A stretch of DNA of 64,000 nt, from assembly GCA_024362935.1 (NCBI GenBank), contig JANCRA010000005.1, forward strand, positions 26,434,235 through 26,498,234, read 5' to 3'. Under the pieces are notes generated by a model that did not search any database, had not been told where the DNA came from, and worked only from the letters and a program-made list of their open reading frames with translations. The DNA is from Setophaga petechia. Its lineage: Eukaryota; Chordata; Aves; Passeriformes; Parulidae. Position 1 is the stretch's first letter. Each line of letters starts with the position of its first letter. Position numbers and translations under genes: made by a program. This document shows, piece by piece, positions 9,244 to 23,134 of the stretch.

Positions 9244-12172
9244 GTAAATCTGGTCTTTCTGTCAATATTTTTATATTTATGTAATATTTTTTTTCTAGTG
9301 CAGGTAAGTGTCGGAACAAATCTTAAATAGGACCCAAATGTTGTGGTTTCATCTAAATCTTGTAAGATAATTTTCCCAATGATATAACTTGGTGCTTCTT
9401 AAAAATGCATATTCTTGATCTTTCTGCCCCTCTTCTGTTTCTTGCTACACCTAAGTTAATAAAATATACCAAAAATCTGGTTTTGGAGTTTCATTTGTTA
9501 TGGTTAAAGAGGGTGCACTATCAGGACTGTAGTGGACTTCAGACAGAAAAACTGGGGAGAAAATATTAAGACCTTGATGCATACAGCTATTAATCTGGAA
9601 CACGTGATCTTGTGCTAATCAACACTACTGATGCCTTGACTGCTTTCCTAAAGGCTTGACTGCTTTTGGCTTTCTGTCTAGTTTAAATGTTTACAATTAA
9701 CCTCTACTGGGTACTAATGGTGGAAGACCATGCTATCCAGTAGAGAGAAGCTGCAACATGAGACAGGTGAGTTGTGAGCTTTGTGCTGCCTCTGAGTTGC
9801 TGGTTAACTTGGTGCAAGCTTTCTCCATCTCTCACAGTCTGCTGCCTACAGTGCAAGGCCTAACATAATCCAACTTTCTGCTTCCAGGTATGACCCTAAT
9901 GCATGCAGGCATGCCTAAATCATCTCAAACCACATTTATTGTAAGTGCATGCTCATGCTTAGGGGTATTCTGGTTTACGGGTGAGGTCTGGAGAGAAAAA
10001 AAAACCTAGCTATTTTCTGCTTGTTGATACAATATGTAATTCTTGGCTTTTGATACAAAAGAAAAACAAAACCCCCCTCTCCCACTACTGTAAATGTAGT
10101 TTAAATAATTTTGACTGTAATGCTTGATGTATCTTGTTTGAGGCTTAATCATAAAGAAATCAGTTTTAATAACAGTTGATTATTACCACTCCTAAAAAGT
10201 ACAAAATAATGTCCGAAAAAAAAATTTCCCTGGTGTTTTATCTTGTAAGGAACTACCAAACAAAAGCATAGAAATAAAATTGGGTTGGACCATCTCCTTC
10301 AATTGGTTTTGAAGAAATTTACTATAACATATTAACCCTTTATACGCCTTGCTATATCTCCCTCTGAGATAACGGAAAGGGTAAGGCAGTAATCTTCAGC
10401 AAAATGCAAAGAGGTCAGTTTCTTGTTAGCTAACCTTACCATAAGTACTTATGCTACATGGTATTGACTTATATCCTTGTAAACAGCAAAAGCTGAAATG
10501 GTTGTGCCAATTTGCTAGTCACAGTATGAGCTCCTGATAAGAGAATATTAATCTCTTCAGGATTTGCACAGTAGGACTTGACCACAACTGCTGCAGTCCA
10601 CTGTTGTACGAGCACTGTGCTAGTGGGTCTAAAATTCCTGCATGAAAACTTAACCTGAGCCATGAAGAGAACCTGAAGCTGCTCTGTGTTCCCAGTGGTG
10701 TAGAATTGCTGAGGAAAAGATAAAGTCTCTCCTGTATACATTACAGTTAAGGATTTATGCTGAGAGTTAAACCAATGTCCACTGATTTGTGTGGGGAATT
10801 GCTGTTTGCCCTTGGGGAGTTGTTGGTCTTTGTTGGCTGTTACCTGCTCTCAGTGTACCGGGGAGGCTGTGTGCTGTGCACTGTGCACCGAGACCTCCGG
10901 GTCCACTTAACCCCTAAGAACACTCGTTAGAGCAACTGAGGGAAAAGGGATGGCATCTCAGAATGTGCTTTGAGACACAGCTTGTCCTCTGCTCCACCAG
11001 CTGTGCTTTTTCAGGGCTGCAGGCCCTCAGGAGGGTGTGTAAGGAACAGTGCTGTTCTACCATTAATCAGTAGGGTCTGCACTTCTGTGTACACATACAT
11101 CACTTGAGAGTCGACTGTATACAATTTCTGCAAGTGAGTGATTGTTTTGCCACCTTAACTTTATCTTGATAGTAAAAAGCAGACAGAATCTGTACCACGA
11201 GCCAGATGGCACTTAATGTATTGCCATTGGTGTCTGAACCATGATTGAAACCAGTTTTTAACAGTAATAGATAGTCAAAGACATTGAAGGGGAAGGGGCA
11301 GGAAGTTTTGCTGCCAGAGGATTTACAAGATCAAAGCTGCTGTCAATTGGGTATTTTCTTTCCTTCTCTCTGTTTAGTGGTAAGTCTCCTTATATACTGC
11401 TTTTCAGAGTTACTTGTTTTTATTCCGAATGTCTCCTGCATTTCCTGATGACTGGGAGATCTCAACTGTTGTTCCAGATTCAAGCTCTATATCCTGTATT
11501 TAAAAAACCGAAAGATCAGAGAGAGTAACAATAAAATGAACAATCAAAATTTAAACTTGATTCTACTTAAGAAAAAGCTTAGGAAGGTGCAGAAAAATCC
11601 TGAGGTTTTGTTTTACTCCCACCTTAACCTCTCAACTTGTTGTGCACACCTGTAAGGGCTGAAACTCTTCAGAATACTTTGTCAGTGCCGTCTAATGAAC
11701 AACCTGTGTAATTGTAATAGCCTGTCAGGCAGCAGCTACTCTCTTTGGAGGTCACTTGTCTCCTCATTACTAAGGTAAGTGAGTTCCATTCTCTCTTTTG
11801 CTGTAAGGAAGATCCAAATACTCATTTGCAGATGCTTTGCATATTTAGTAATGGTGAAGATTTTAATAATTACAGTTTCATTTCTGTAATAGTTGTCATC
11901 CAGAGATCTTGAAATATTTTAGAAACTCATAGTCTGCTTTTTATTTTTAGTTTAGGGGAGCTGTGTAGCCATAGCTTTCAGTCACTTTAGCAGTAGCAAG
12001 GGCTTAGTTTCTCAGAAGATCAAGCTACAAATATTGACATTTCACACTTTAATTAATAAGTTCTGTATGGATGCTCTGGGATGTCCTGTTTGGTTTTCCT
12101 GAATATAGGTCTAAGGTGTATTTTTAAATCAATAGCATTAGAAAAGGAAAGGCTCCATTTTGCTTCCTCAGA
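9244..12172. other. Non-coding, no recognised element
   Basis: AT-rich sequence with several isolated donor-like strings (for example 9303 and 9765) but no paired exon with convincing coding content. I see no repeat family here. Confidence 0.5.
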
Positions 12173-12514
12173 GATGGCTCTGGGGAGACCTTCCAGTACC
12201 TCAAGGTCCTACAAGAGGTCTGGAAAGGGACTTTTTACAGGGCGTGTAGTGATAGGATAAGGAGTAATAGCTTTAAACTGCAAGAGGGTAGGTTTGGGTT
12301 TGATATTGGGAAGAAATTCTCTGTTGTAAGGGTGAGACACTGAAACAGGTTTCCCAGAGAAGTTGTGGATGCCCCATCTGTGAAACTCTTCAAGGCCACA
12401 TTGGATGGTGCTCTAAGTAATCTGATCCTATGGAAAGTGTCCCTGGCCATAGCAAGGTGGTTGGAGCTACATGATCTTTAAAGTCTCTCCCAATCCAAGC
12501 CATTCCATGATTCT
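12173..12514 (+). mobile_element. CR1 LINE, truncated 3' end
   Basis: This matches the well-known avian CR1 3' region in order: a segment like ctctggggagaccttccagt, then the gggactttttacag part, then tttcccagagaagttgtgga and tgccccatctgtgaaa, then gtgtccctggccatagcaag, and the terminal cattccatgattct. It is 5'-truncated at about 12173, as most CR1 copies are, and carries only the end of the reverse-transcriptase frame plus the 3' UTR. Many substitutions and small indels indicate an old insertion. It is non-functional. Confidence 0.95.
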
Positions 12515-15500
12515 TGTCTTAAGGTGAATTGGTTTAGAGCAGGCAGTTGATTCTGAGAGGTGTGGACCTGAATGTAAGAATTTTGTACAAAGAGTTAGCA
12601 CTCTTAGGGCATGTAGGTGTGGCTCCTAGGGACCTGGTTTGCTGGGGGGCTTGCTAGTGTTAGTTTGTTAGGGACTTGTTAGTGTTCTTGATGGCTGCAT
12701 TAAATGATCTGAATGTTCTTTTTCAACCTAAACAATTCTAGGAGTCTATGGTACATGGCTCTTTTTTTTTCTCAGTCCTAGTTTTAAGAGGTCTTCCAAA
12801 AAATGCCCTGTAAAGTAATTAGATGCTGTCACAGTCAAGTGTTTTAATCTGAGGACTTTTGACAGGAGATCTGTCTCTGACAGTGGAAATAGGAGGCAAT
12901 GCCTGTTCATTCTCACTGGGGACGTGGCCCTCAGAGGCATCTGTTGGTAGGGTACCATTGCTGAGAATTTCCATTTACAAGCTTTACTGAATTAATGCAC
13001 TGTGATAATAACTAAGCTAAGATGCCTGACTACAATAGAAACAAATGTGGTAGAAACCTGAATCTTGTTTGCAGAAATGAAAGTGAAATAGAAAAACCTT
13101 CTGTCTCTGTGTAAACTTTTATCTTTTTACTAAAGTCTGTTGTAAGGTCAAAGCAGGCTTCCACTTGTGCAACACTGAGTTCAGGTTTACTGTTCATTTG
13201 CTTGTCTGAATCTGTAAAAGTGGAGATCAACAACTCATGATCAGGTTAGACTGGACTCAGATTTCTGCAGAATAATTTTCTTTGCTGATCATCTGTGCTG
13301 CAGCTGTGGTTCAGTGCCATTGGTCTCAGTAAAGAAGTAGCCAAACCATAGGATGAGAGAACAAGTCTAGTTCTAAATTTGATGCTGGGGAGAAAAAAAA
13401 AGTGATTATGTTTAACTTTCTTACCCCAAAAGAAATTTGGAACTTGATGTTGCAGTCTCTTTTGGTTTCAGTTATGGATTTTTTTGATAGTCACATCAAA
13501 TTTAATTTTCCTCAGTGCGTAGGATGGTTAAAATATCTTAATAATGATTAAATAAGGTGTAAGATTAAAGACTTGCTAGAGGCAAAACTGACAATAGTAT
13601 GGCCATGGGAATGATAGGATTTCCCTCTTTTTTGGTGCTTTTGGGTAATATTTTAGAATTGAAGATTTGAGATTCAGATGTGCTTCCAAAGATTTGAATC
13701 AGTATTGAGCCTGTAAATGATATGATAATTTAAAAGTCTCTTGAAGTCTTATATGAGACAGCAATAGAGATCGTTTTTTAAATTTAAAATCCAAGTTTGC
13801 ATGTATTCTATGAGCCAGACTGAACTTGCTGGATCAACACTTGTGATTTCAATTATCAGACCTCAACTATTGAGTAAATTAATAATAAAAAAGAGAAGGG
13901 AATCTATATACAGCAATCTCTGTCTCTTCCTGACGAAGCCCCAGTTTTCTTGCTAGGTTTACCTGAAAGTACAAGAGTAAAGTAAACTGTTGAAATTAGC
14001 AATTCTTTAGCGGTAGAAGATTGTTCTCTCAATGTATATTTTAAGGGCACTACTTGGGAAACCTATATTAAAAGAATGAACTTCAGTCCTGGAGAGGAAG
14101 GAGCAGGATTTTTCCTGAAAAAAGGAAGCCATTCTGCTTGGAGGTATTCAGTGCTTTTCCCTGCAGAGCTGGCCTGTGGTACAGGATGTCAAGGCACCAG
14201 CAGAGAGAGCCATTGTTTCAAGGATGCATGGAAAGCTGCATACATGGTACAGCTTGCTGGCAGGGCACAACCCTGAAGTGTGTGACTCTAAAAGCTCACG
14301 TGGATTTCAAAGGAGATAATTCTTGTAGAGAAGGATCTTCACTTTCTAAAAACTCGCTCCCCCTCCCCACAATATCTGGACAAATTTGCTCAGGGATCAC
14401 CCAACATTAAAGGCCCAGATCCGTGCCTCAGCTGTTTTTATACTTCTTGCAGTGTATAGGCTTTAATAACTTACCCAATGTATGTGCAGAGCTTGTCTCA
14501 AAAGGATTTGTACTGTGGGGGCAATCTCATGTGCCATGGGATGTTGGTCAGGAAAGAACAGAGAAAGAAAGACATGGATTCCAGTATGTAGTTAGGAGTC
14601 TTGGAACTGATGTCAAATGTGGTGGGGTTCAAATTCAACATAACAACATGAACTGTTTTTCTTTAAATTGTCAGCAGAGCTGAAAGCAGTGCATCCTTAG
14701 GTGGGGCAGTTGCTATCACCCTGCTCTGAGCCTCCTACCGAGTGTGCACCAGTCCTCTTTGGCATATTGCAAGGAACACAGCATTCCCAGCTGTTCTCTT
14801 GCCCAGGACTATTTGCAAAGCTGAAATGGGTCTATTGACTTTTGTTGGGGTATGTGCTCGACAGTTTCATGGTCCAGAAGCAAAACCCTGTAAGAATTCA
14901 AAGCCTGAAGAAATCTCAACAGAAAGCTTGACTGAAGCCAAAACTTCTCATCTTGCTGCATGCTGGAAGCTTCCTGAATTCTTGATGTTATGTGTTCTTA
15001 ATTGGCAGAATTTCTTACTTTGCCAAACCCTTCTACTGTGGGGGTAATGAAATCTGAAACCAGGCAAGTTTAGTGTGGTTCTGAATTTCATCACAAATCA
15101 CATCTCACACTTCTTATTTCTTGCCTGAGGGAGAAAAACTCCAGTATCTTTGTCTCCAGAAAAGAGGCAACGCCTGCATAGTTCCTCCATGCTGGCTGAT
15201 TTTATTGACTCAGTGATAATTGAGGAAGGAGTCAGGTATCAGCTTGTGTGTGATACTGGCACACAGAGAGAGCCCTGTACAACCTAAGGCCGGCCCTGAT
15301 GAGACAGCTAGAAAGAAGCAGTGATGGCTGCATGAGAAACAGCATTTTGCTGACATATCTTGTGATTGTCACTAAAGGTTAAAGTGCAAAGGGAAGAGCA
15401 AGGAAATTACACATTGCTTAACATAGTTTCTTCTTTATGTATGGAGTACTGACTTCAGGAGAACAATTTCAGGTAGCCAGGGTCAACAATATATGCTAAG

Positions 15501-18500
15501 AAGAGCCAAACATATTTCATGCAGGTATTTTTATGTAATAAAAATACCAAAATGGGGAGAAGACTTTAAAGAAGAGTATTTTTTTTCCAATGACAACCAC
15601 AACACAGAAAAGAAACTTCCTGAGACAATGTTGGCTTTTTTCACATTTGTTTGATTCTTCAGAAGCTCTTAAACCCAGCATGAATTCTCACTAATATTTT
15701 TATATTTCTCACTAATATTTTACATTTTATTTTTTATTATTTCAGATTGTAGTAAGTATGTAAATTACTTTTTCACAGAGCTGACCATCTTCAGAAAGTA
15801 TCAGGAACAGTAACAGCATGTATGCTTGCTGTTCTGGATGTTTAGGTCTTATTGTTCTTCAGGGCTATATACTTCTGCTGCCTTGCTGCCCCCATCTTCT
15901 TCACTAGAAAAAATGCAGATGAAGTCTTTTTTTGGTAGTTACTGTCAGTTCTACCAGCCATGCTGCTGCTTCTGTGGTCTCATGCTGTCACCACTGTGCC
16001 TTGACACGCTGCAGAATGGTTTGTGATAATGCTAGATATGATTCTAACAGTAGTAGTGGGGGGTATGTACTATAGACTTGACTAACATCATCCTTTTTTG
16101 CTCCCTGGGAGCTGCACTACTTTCAAGAGTACCAGTACTGAGAAAATCACCAGTGCTCCTCTGGCAAATGTGTAGCTGGGAGGGAAAACGAGTGTAGCTC
16201 TGTATCTGCAACAGTGAATAACGGGAAACACTCATGGAATTACAGTAATGGGAGAGTTCTCCGAAGTTATCTCAGATCAGTGGGTTTCTAAAGCATCCCA
16301 CAAAACCAGTATGGCCTATAGTAAAAACTGTTTATTTACATTACTGGGATCCTGCAATATTTTTGGTGTGTTGGGATGCACCTTATCTTTCTCACCTCTT
16401 TTTAAGTCTTTGAAATGCTTTTCACCTTCATATGACCTTCATGATTTGAGGTTTCAAATCTTCAGCAACTTCAGGTCCTTAACACAGTATCTGCACTGCA
16501 GGAAGTGGTGCTTTGCCTTGAAAGATCCAGGGACTTCTTGGAAGGTTGTTGTAAGGAGAAGAAAAGGAAAAGAAACTAACATAAAAATGAGTTCTGTGGA
16601 AACAGCTCTGGAGGGAGTTTTCAGGGCTGGGATGTACAGTCGTTACAGGCTTACTAACAAGAAATTCTGTATGTGTGGAGTTCAGAAAAGAGAAATCAAC
16701 TATGAGATGAAACCCATGCTGTGTGAAAAGGTGTGCTTTAGGAACTTCCCTGGTGTGAGCAATGGGTAGCCAGGAGAGTTAAGAGCTTCAGCTAACAAAT
16801 GCTGGAGAATAACAGATAAGAGAGTGAAACTCCCTCACTAATGCACTGGACTGTTTTCTTTAGTGTTCAAAACAGCAGGAGAGAACTCGCCCTGCTCAAT
16901 GTTAGCAGTTCTGGCCTGATACACTCATGAAAGTTTTGTACATGTAAAGTACAAAAGGGAACATGTGATTCTTTTCCATCAATTTCCTTTGATGAACTTC
17001 TCTCTAATCTCTTCTTTCCCTCTTCTCTTGGACATCCATATGCCTAAAGCTAGGCCAAAGTTACCAAATGCTGCATTGGTGCCAGCATGGCTTTCTGTGC
17101 CTGATCTGAGGAGATAGTAGGAACAGACTGAGCCTGTAGTGACCAAGCACCAGCAACTGGACAGTAAGGGTGTTATGTTGTATCTCACATTGTCACTTAA
17201 CTGAGCTGTATGACCAGGCTAAAGGAAACCTCTGTGGCACATGAATAATTTGTGCATAATTTTAAGCATTTGAGCAGCATTTTCTTGGCATCTGGGTGAT
17301 GCTGAGCTTCTATTAAGTCGGTTCCTTGGAATAGTTATATCACAGCAGTGAAAGCTGCTTAAGAGAAAATGGATCTGGCAACAAAAGCTCTGAACAGCAG
17401 GTGGCTGAGTCTCTGCAGAAGGTAACAACAAAGGCAGGTGAATGCAGTTAAGATTCTAGTCAGAGCACCAAAATTAAGTGGGACATAGGAGAGTAGTTAA
17501 GGAATTAATAAAGCTTTATTTTTCTTAGTGAGAAGTGGCTTTCTGATTTTATTGTTGTCATTGCATGATGAGCTTTTCTTAATTATAGGTGGTATCTGTT
17601 CCTTGATCCTATTTAAGCAATGGAGAATTTAATTTGTGTGACACTTAAATCCAACAGCTAAGCTATTTTAAGACTCTACTGCATAAAAATATGCATGGGA
17701 TGATAATATGGTGTCTATCTTTATAGACTTTTATGAGAACAAGAGGACAAAATTTGTTTTGTGGTGACTGTTCTTCTGTTCAGAAACGCCAAGGTACATC
17801 CAGCTCTTTTTAAAAATATGAATTTCAGCTTTTGAGCTGCATTTATAAAAGAAAATAATGTGTTTTTTTTTCTCAGAAATTGCTGAACAGATAAAGTCAA
17901 GGGAAAAAAAGGGAGTGGTAAACTTTCTTTGATTCAAGTCTTGAGGAATTAAATTGAGCATTAAAATAGATTTGTACTATCGGTCTCCTTAGACGTGAAC
18001 ACTGCTAGGCTTAATGAGAAGGTACTGAAGCAGAATGACAGTTTCTTATTAACTCAACAAGACTGGTCTAGCTATTTCCACACTGCTTTTGCTTGCTCAT
18101 TAATGACCTTCTGCACTATAAAAAGAACAGCCCAAACACTCTAAGCCCCTGGGAAGACCTTTTTATATGGTCTATCAGATGTTAAATGGCCTGCTAGCAG
18201 TGAAGAAACAACCCCGTGAAATGCTGATCAGCGGTTTTGTCTTGTACTGGTGCCTAGACAAAAAACTATAATTGATTAAATTGTCTACTGCAAGATAACA
18301 AATGCAGGTGACATGCTAAGCCTGAGTCACTGATGTCTGCACTTCATTCCAACCAAATCCAAGTTGACTTCAAAGTAATGGAGTCGCAGCTGTAAGTAGC
18401 TGAGAAAAGATAAAGCTGTCAAACTTACCATGAACACCACTATAAAAATGAGTGAACCGCCTAGAAGGAAAATGTTTGTCATAGACCCATCATTCTAAAA

Positions 18501-19725
18501 AAGCAGAAAGTATAGCAGGAAGTGAAAATACCATGGATGTGATTGTTTTCTTTGTATGCTGCCTGGGTACCTCAAGGAGTTCTTGTGTCAAAATCTGAAC
18601 ATCTTCTTGCAGCTAGAGCTAACACTCAAATGCTGGACAGGTCTGCTTTTTTAGCCCAAGCCTCACCTCTACACTCACTTCCCTGCAGCTGTGCAGAATT
18701 GCAGATAATTCTGGGTAGTGCCTGGATATGGGTAGCCAGGTTTGCTGAAACAGGACTGCTCACTGGGACTGGGAAATTGATAAATCAGGTTGTGAACTTT
18801 TGGCAGTTCTTGTCTAGCTGCTTCACTGAGTTCAGTGGGCTCTACTCAAGCCTATCTGCCAGTATGGGAGATTGCTGTGGTTGAGGGAGGCAGCTCACAC
18901 AACTGAGCCTCAAGGTACTTTGAACTCAGTGCAGTGGAGCCTTCAAACACACACCATTTTCTGCTCTGAGTGTTCACTGTGTTCTTACAGCTTGGGAGAG
19001 TAGAACTGAAAGCTGTGTTAATGATTTTCGAACATAGTCCTTGACTTTGTCCAAAACAAATCTGAGTCTGGAACAGTTTTTAAAAGGAGATCAACTTTGA
19101 AAATTTTTTTGTTTGTTTTGCTTTGTTTTTGTTCATCTGAGTTGGAAGTTGGTGGATATGCAGGGAGTTACTTTAGTAGGCACCAGCACAAGTCTGTTGA
19201 ATCAAGCAGTATCACGGTACCTATATAAAATCAAAATAAATGTCTGCACAATTCCCTTGGACAGAGATTAATGATTTGACTTGATATGAAATCCCTATCC
19301 TCTAACCTGGAAAACTTGCAGCTGAAAAAGGAATAGTATTTAATAATAGACCAAGACTTGATTTCAATGGAAGCATTGTCTGAATAGGGACATCAGAGCT
19401 TGGTTCCAGAGCACTAGTAAAAAAATAAAATAAAATAGGCTTTTTATTTATTGGGCACTCAGACTTGAAGACTCCCAGGTGCCTATTAGTCTAAGGGCTT
19501 GTCTGTACAGGAAAGTTAGTGTGCAATATATTGGAATATGAATTTACAGTGCACCAACTCCTCTGTGCTCCCCCTGTGCTTGGATATTTTTAGCACACAG
19601 TAATGGTGCCTTTCTTCATGGCAGTTCATTCAACTTTGAAAATAAAATAAATCACATTCTGCTTAATGCCTGTGTGGTGAGTGAATGCCAAATAGCCAAT
19701 GCCCTCTAAACTTGTACCCCAACTT
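12515..19725. other. Gene-poor AT-rich stretch
   Basis: No gene could be assigned. The longest open frame is 173 codons at 16248-16769 on the plus strand, reported below. A possible exon at about 14455-14520 has a good acceptor (gtttttatacttcttgcag) but no support from neighbours. Otherwise I see only short duplications such as the repeated ctcactaatatttt near 15690-15720. Confidence 0.5.
16248..16769 (+). other. 173-codon open frame, unsupported
   Basis: The longest open frame outside the minisatellite. It starts with ATG and its C-terminal half is rich in Cys, Lys and Arg (for example KKFCMCGVQKREINYEMKPM). There is no recognisable domain, signal peptide or promoter. A run of this length is close to what chance allows in 64 kb of six-frame AT-rich sequence. 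It could also be a decayed coding remnant. Confidence 0.15.
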
Positions 19726-19771
19726 CCTCCTCTCAACTACTACTTGATATGAAGTACTAGTTGAGAGGAGG
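19726..19771. repeat. 20-bp inverted repeat, 6-nt loop
   Basis: The left arm CCTCCTCTCAACTACTACTT and the right arm AAGTACTAGTTGAGAGGAGG pair over 20 bp with one mismatch around the loop gatatg. Flanking sequence does not extend the pairing. It is not part of any recognised transposon. Confidence 0.9.
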
Positions 19772-22700
19772 TACTAGCACTGGTACTAGGGACGATGTTC
19801 AGCGGGATTCTGACTTTGGCCAGGAAGATAAGTGTGATTCTGCTTCTCCAGAAGGGAGAAAAATGGCATGTTTTCAAAAGTCTCTTCTCAAAAAAGAAGT
19901 GTAGTATGTCACTTCTCAAAAAGGCTTTGAGAATGTAGCAGTTTAGATCAGAGAGTTCCAGTATAACTCTTTGAGAGTTATTTTCATTAATATTTTGCAG
20001 CTGACACTAAATAAATGCATCTTTTGCCCAGCCAAAAGGTAGGTATGGCTTTTTAATGAGGTTACATTGAGGTTTACTTGAGGTTTGCTTTACTTTTTTG
20101 CTTGGTTTTTACACTCAAATCCATTCAAGTAAATGCTTTTGCTGGCTTATGTTGATGAGGCAGTATCAGAGTGAGAACATGGAAGAGGAATAAATGAGGG
20201 AGGATGGACATACGGGCCCTAATCTGTGGGTTTTGTTTCATTTTTTTGTGGTAGTGCTGCAGTTTGCTGTGTTTTGAAACCATCAGTGGAAGGTGCAAGG
20301 CACCTGGAGAACCCTCAGTTTGCTCGCAGTTCTTGTAATAAAAATTTGGCAAGGAAACCTGACTGTTGGTGAAGCTTTGAAAAATGGGATATTGTTTGTT
20401 TTTTCTCTGAACCTGGTTTTAGGGGAAAAGGGGAATAGGAGACAAAAATCTTGGTAATTCAGTCTAATCTGTACTTGATCTATACGCCTTAGAAAATAAA
20501 TTCCTTCCCCCTTATTAATTTGAAAATGTACAAGCTTGTATTTAAACATTAGGAACTGATGGAAAATCTTGCACCTTTCACAGAATTGATGCTACCTTGT
20601 TGTGCTGCCTCAGGTATCCGTGGTATGTCAGAGGAATGCAGCAGAGAACCAAAGTCTGACTTAATCTTTTTATCCTGCATTAATCTGAAACTCCAGAGAG
20701 AGACTATCCTGACTTTGAGGCTCTCTGAATTTAGCATCAGTACTCTTGTTTACTAGAGGAAAAATGAGGGAGAAACAAGTTATAGGTCCATGCACCTAAC
20801 AAATGGTGCCACATGAATTAGGCTAAATTTCACACAACTTATTTTTAACTGACTCATTTCCTGAGAAGGATCTATTTTGTCAGGTTCTGCTCTTCTATAT
20901 GGTAAAAAGAAACACAAACCCATTAATGCTGAAGTGAAGTATTGTCTTTTCCCCAACTCTGTTGTTCAACAAGTGAAAATTTTTCCATCCAGCTGGAGAA
21001 TGAAAGCAGGCTGAAAGAAGAATTGCTGCTTTGTTTGTCATGTGTGTGTGCAGAGAAGATACAGCAATCTGATGGGAAGGCTGGGATCCTCACTGAGGAA
21101 CTGTACCTGGAGTCCACACATGTTGTTGACTGCAGAGCCCCTTTCTGTGGAGTTTCTTCTTACTCCCAACACCCTAAGACCAAAGGAGAAGAAATGTGAC
21201 TTGGATGTCAACCACAGTAAGTTGCCTTCATGGGTTGACTGTGGTGAACCAATCCACTCTAGTTATTGCTGGGGACTGGTGTGTGTGATGTTTGCAAACA
21301 CAAATGTGCAGCTAGAGCAGATCAGAAAAAACCCCCGTGTCCTGTATTTCAGTCATGCTGGGAGAAGGCTCTCATCCAAGTCAAATTGTGCCTTGACCTG
21401 CTGATGTAGTGCACACAGCCTGTGGTGTTTTTAAAGCCATGCTGTGCATTGATGGGATCACAAAATAGTTGAGTTCATGATCTCCTGTGTTGTAACTGTG
21501 ATGAGGATAAACCTAAAGGAAGCATCTGCTCTTCATGCAAGGACAGCATAGCTACAGGTAGGAGCATCAGTGTTAGCATTATTAACCCTTTCTTTTATGC
21601 AAAGGAATTGACCCCCTCGTGAAGTTGTGTCTGTGTGGAAGATAAAATCCTTGACCTTAAATGACTTGCACAAAGACCAAGAGGGAGACTGTCAGGCTGG
21701 GTCTTGCAAGCAGCCTGACTCCTGATCCTCTGCTGAAGTTGCTAGACCAAATGTCTCTGTCCATTCATGCTGAATGAATTCTCAGTCTGTGCTACATTTC
21801 CTCCTTTGAATAATAATTGTTAATGAAAAGGAAAATGAAAGAATAAGGTAATGACAGATAACACAGAGAAAACATTGAAAAGTGAAGAAAGAAATGTCTG
21901 GGAATAATAGCCATGCTGTTACTCCCATGTTAATGATTCAAGAGCTTTCTGACTGCCATAGAAGCAAAAATGGTACTTGGTGCAGTCCATAGAGATTGGG
22001 GGGAATGCAGGGAAAATTTCAAAATTGGTCACTAATGGCCTCCATGTTTGTTCTCAAAAGATACCTCCCCTCCTGCAGGGGTGTGAGGTGGTCTCTGACA
22101 TACAGAATGCCCCTTTGCAGGTTTAAATCTGTAGTTAATTAATCTGAAATCCTTCCTATCTGGACTTACTGGTTAAGAGAGCTTAATAAATTACTGAGAC
22201 ACCAATCTCAAAGAAAATAGGCAGAACTCCCAATTATATCATCAGGTTTATCTCTGCCAGGATTGCATGAATGTGCCCTTAGTATCTGCTGTTCTTTTCA
22301 CCCAAACACAAATAACTGGTGATTCTAGTAGCTCTTAAATCACTTTTTCCTTCAGACTGTGTGTTTTGTTGTAACTACATTCACCTCCCTTGCCCCCTCC
22401 CCTGTTTTGAGGTCAGTTGCCTGTGACAGATACTATGTTCTATTTGGTATGTGCAGCTAACCACTTCTGATTTTAGAGAACATGGTTTTAATTAGTTCTC
22501 TTCCTCTCTGGTTGCTGAACAGAGTTGGCCTCAGGTGGAATTTTTTAATTGTGCTATTGCTGTCTGTTACACAAACTGGAGTTCTGTTTCATAGTGTAAA
22601 TTTGAAACAAAAATGGGATTTTTTTGTAGCAGAATTCACAGGACTGGTCAAACTATAAAAAGTCATGTGAACAGCTTTTTCACATGTGTACAGTAATATA

Positions 22701-23042
22701 CACAGAAGTTCAGGGAGATACTGGCTTTCCTCTCTGTTTATCTGGTTTCATTACTTTTTAAAAATATTTACTAAATTATCTGCTGACACGTTTACGTGAT
22801 GTTGTGCAGTTGTAGTGCTGGAGTTGCCTATTTCTGCTCCCTCTTTAGGAGCTGGTGTCTGGAGATATTTATGGGGAGCTCCAGGCTTTCCCTTCTCCCT
22901 TTTCTCGGTCATATCAATTCTTGTTTGACTGACCTCTGAGTGATTCTGTTTGCTACTTTGTTGGAAGATTTTTATTATTATTACTACTCTTATTATTATT
23001 TTGTACCTTTTGTTTTGTTTGTTTTGCTGGGCTGGCTTGCAG
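19772..23042. other. Non-coding, no recognised element
   Basis: Contains a few 60-120-codon chance frames. One at 20942-21199 on the plus strand has helix-like content (LENESRLKEELLLCLS), but its acceptor is weak. A T/A trinucleotide-like patch (ttattattattactactctt) lies near 22970-23000. Confidence 0.45.
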
Positions 23043-23134
23043 CTGCTATGAAACAGCAGTTTCTGGAGGACCTGACTATTGATTTCCTCTGGTGTGTAAT
23101 ACTTGGGAAAACAGCAGACTCTCAGCCAGTACAG
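23043..23134 (+). CDS. Candidate internal exon, plus strand
   Basis: A very good acceptor (gttttgctgggctggcttgcag) and donor (TACAG|GTGAGA) bound 92 nt. Only the frame entered in phase 1 is open throughout: it reads AMKQQFLEDLTIDFLWCVIL and continues GKTADSQPVQ, leaving in phase 0. Phase 1 matches the donor of the candidate exon at 9130-9243, so the three could belong to one transcript, with an intron of nearly 14 kb. No homolog is recognised and there is no independent support. Confidence 0.3.
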
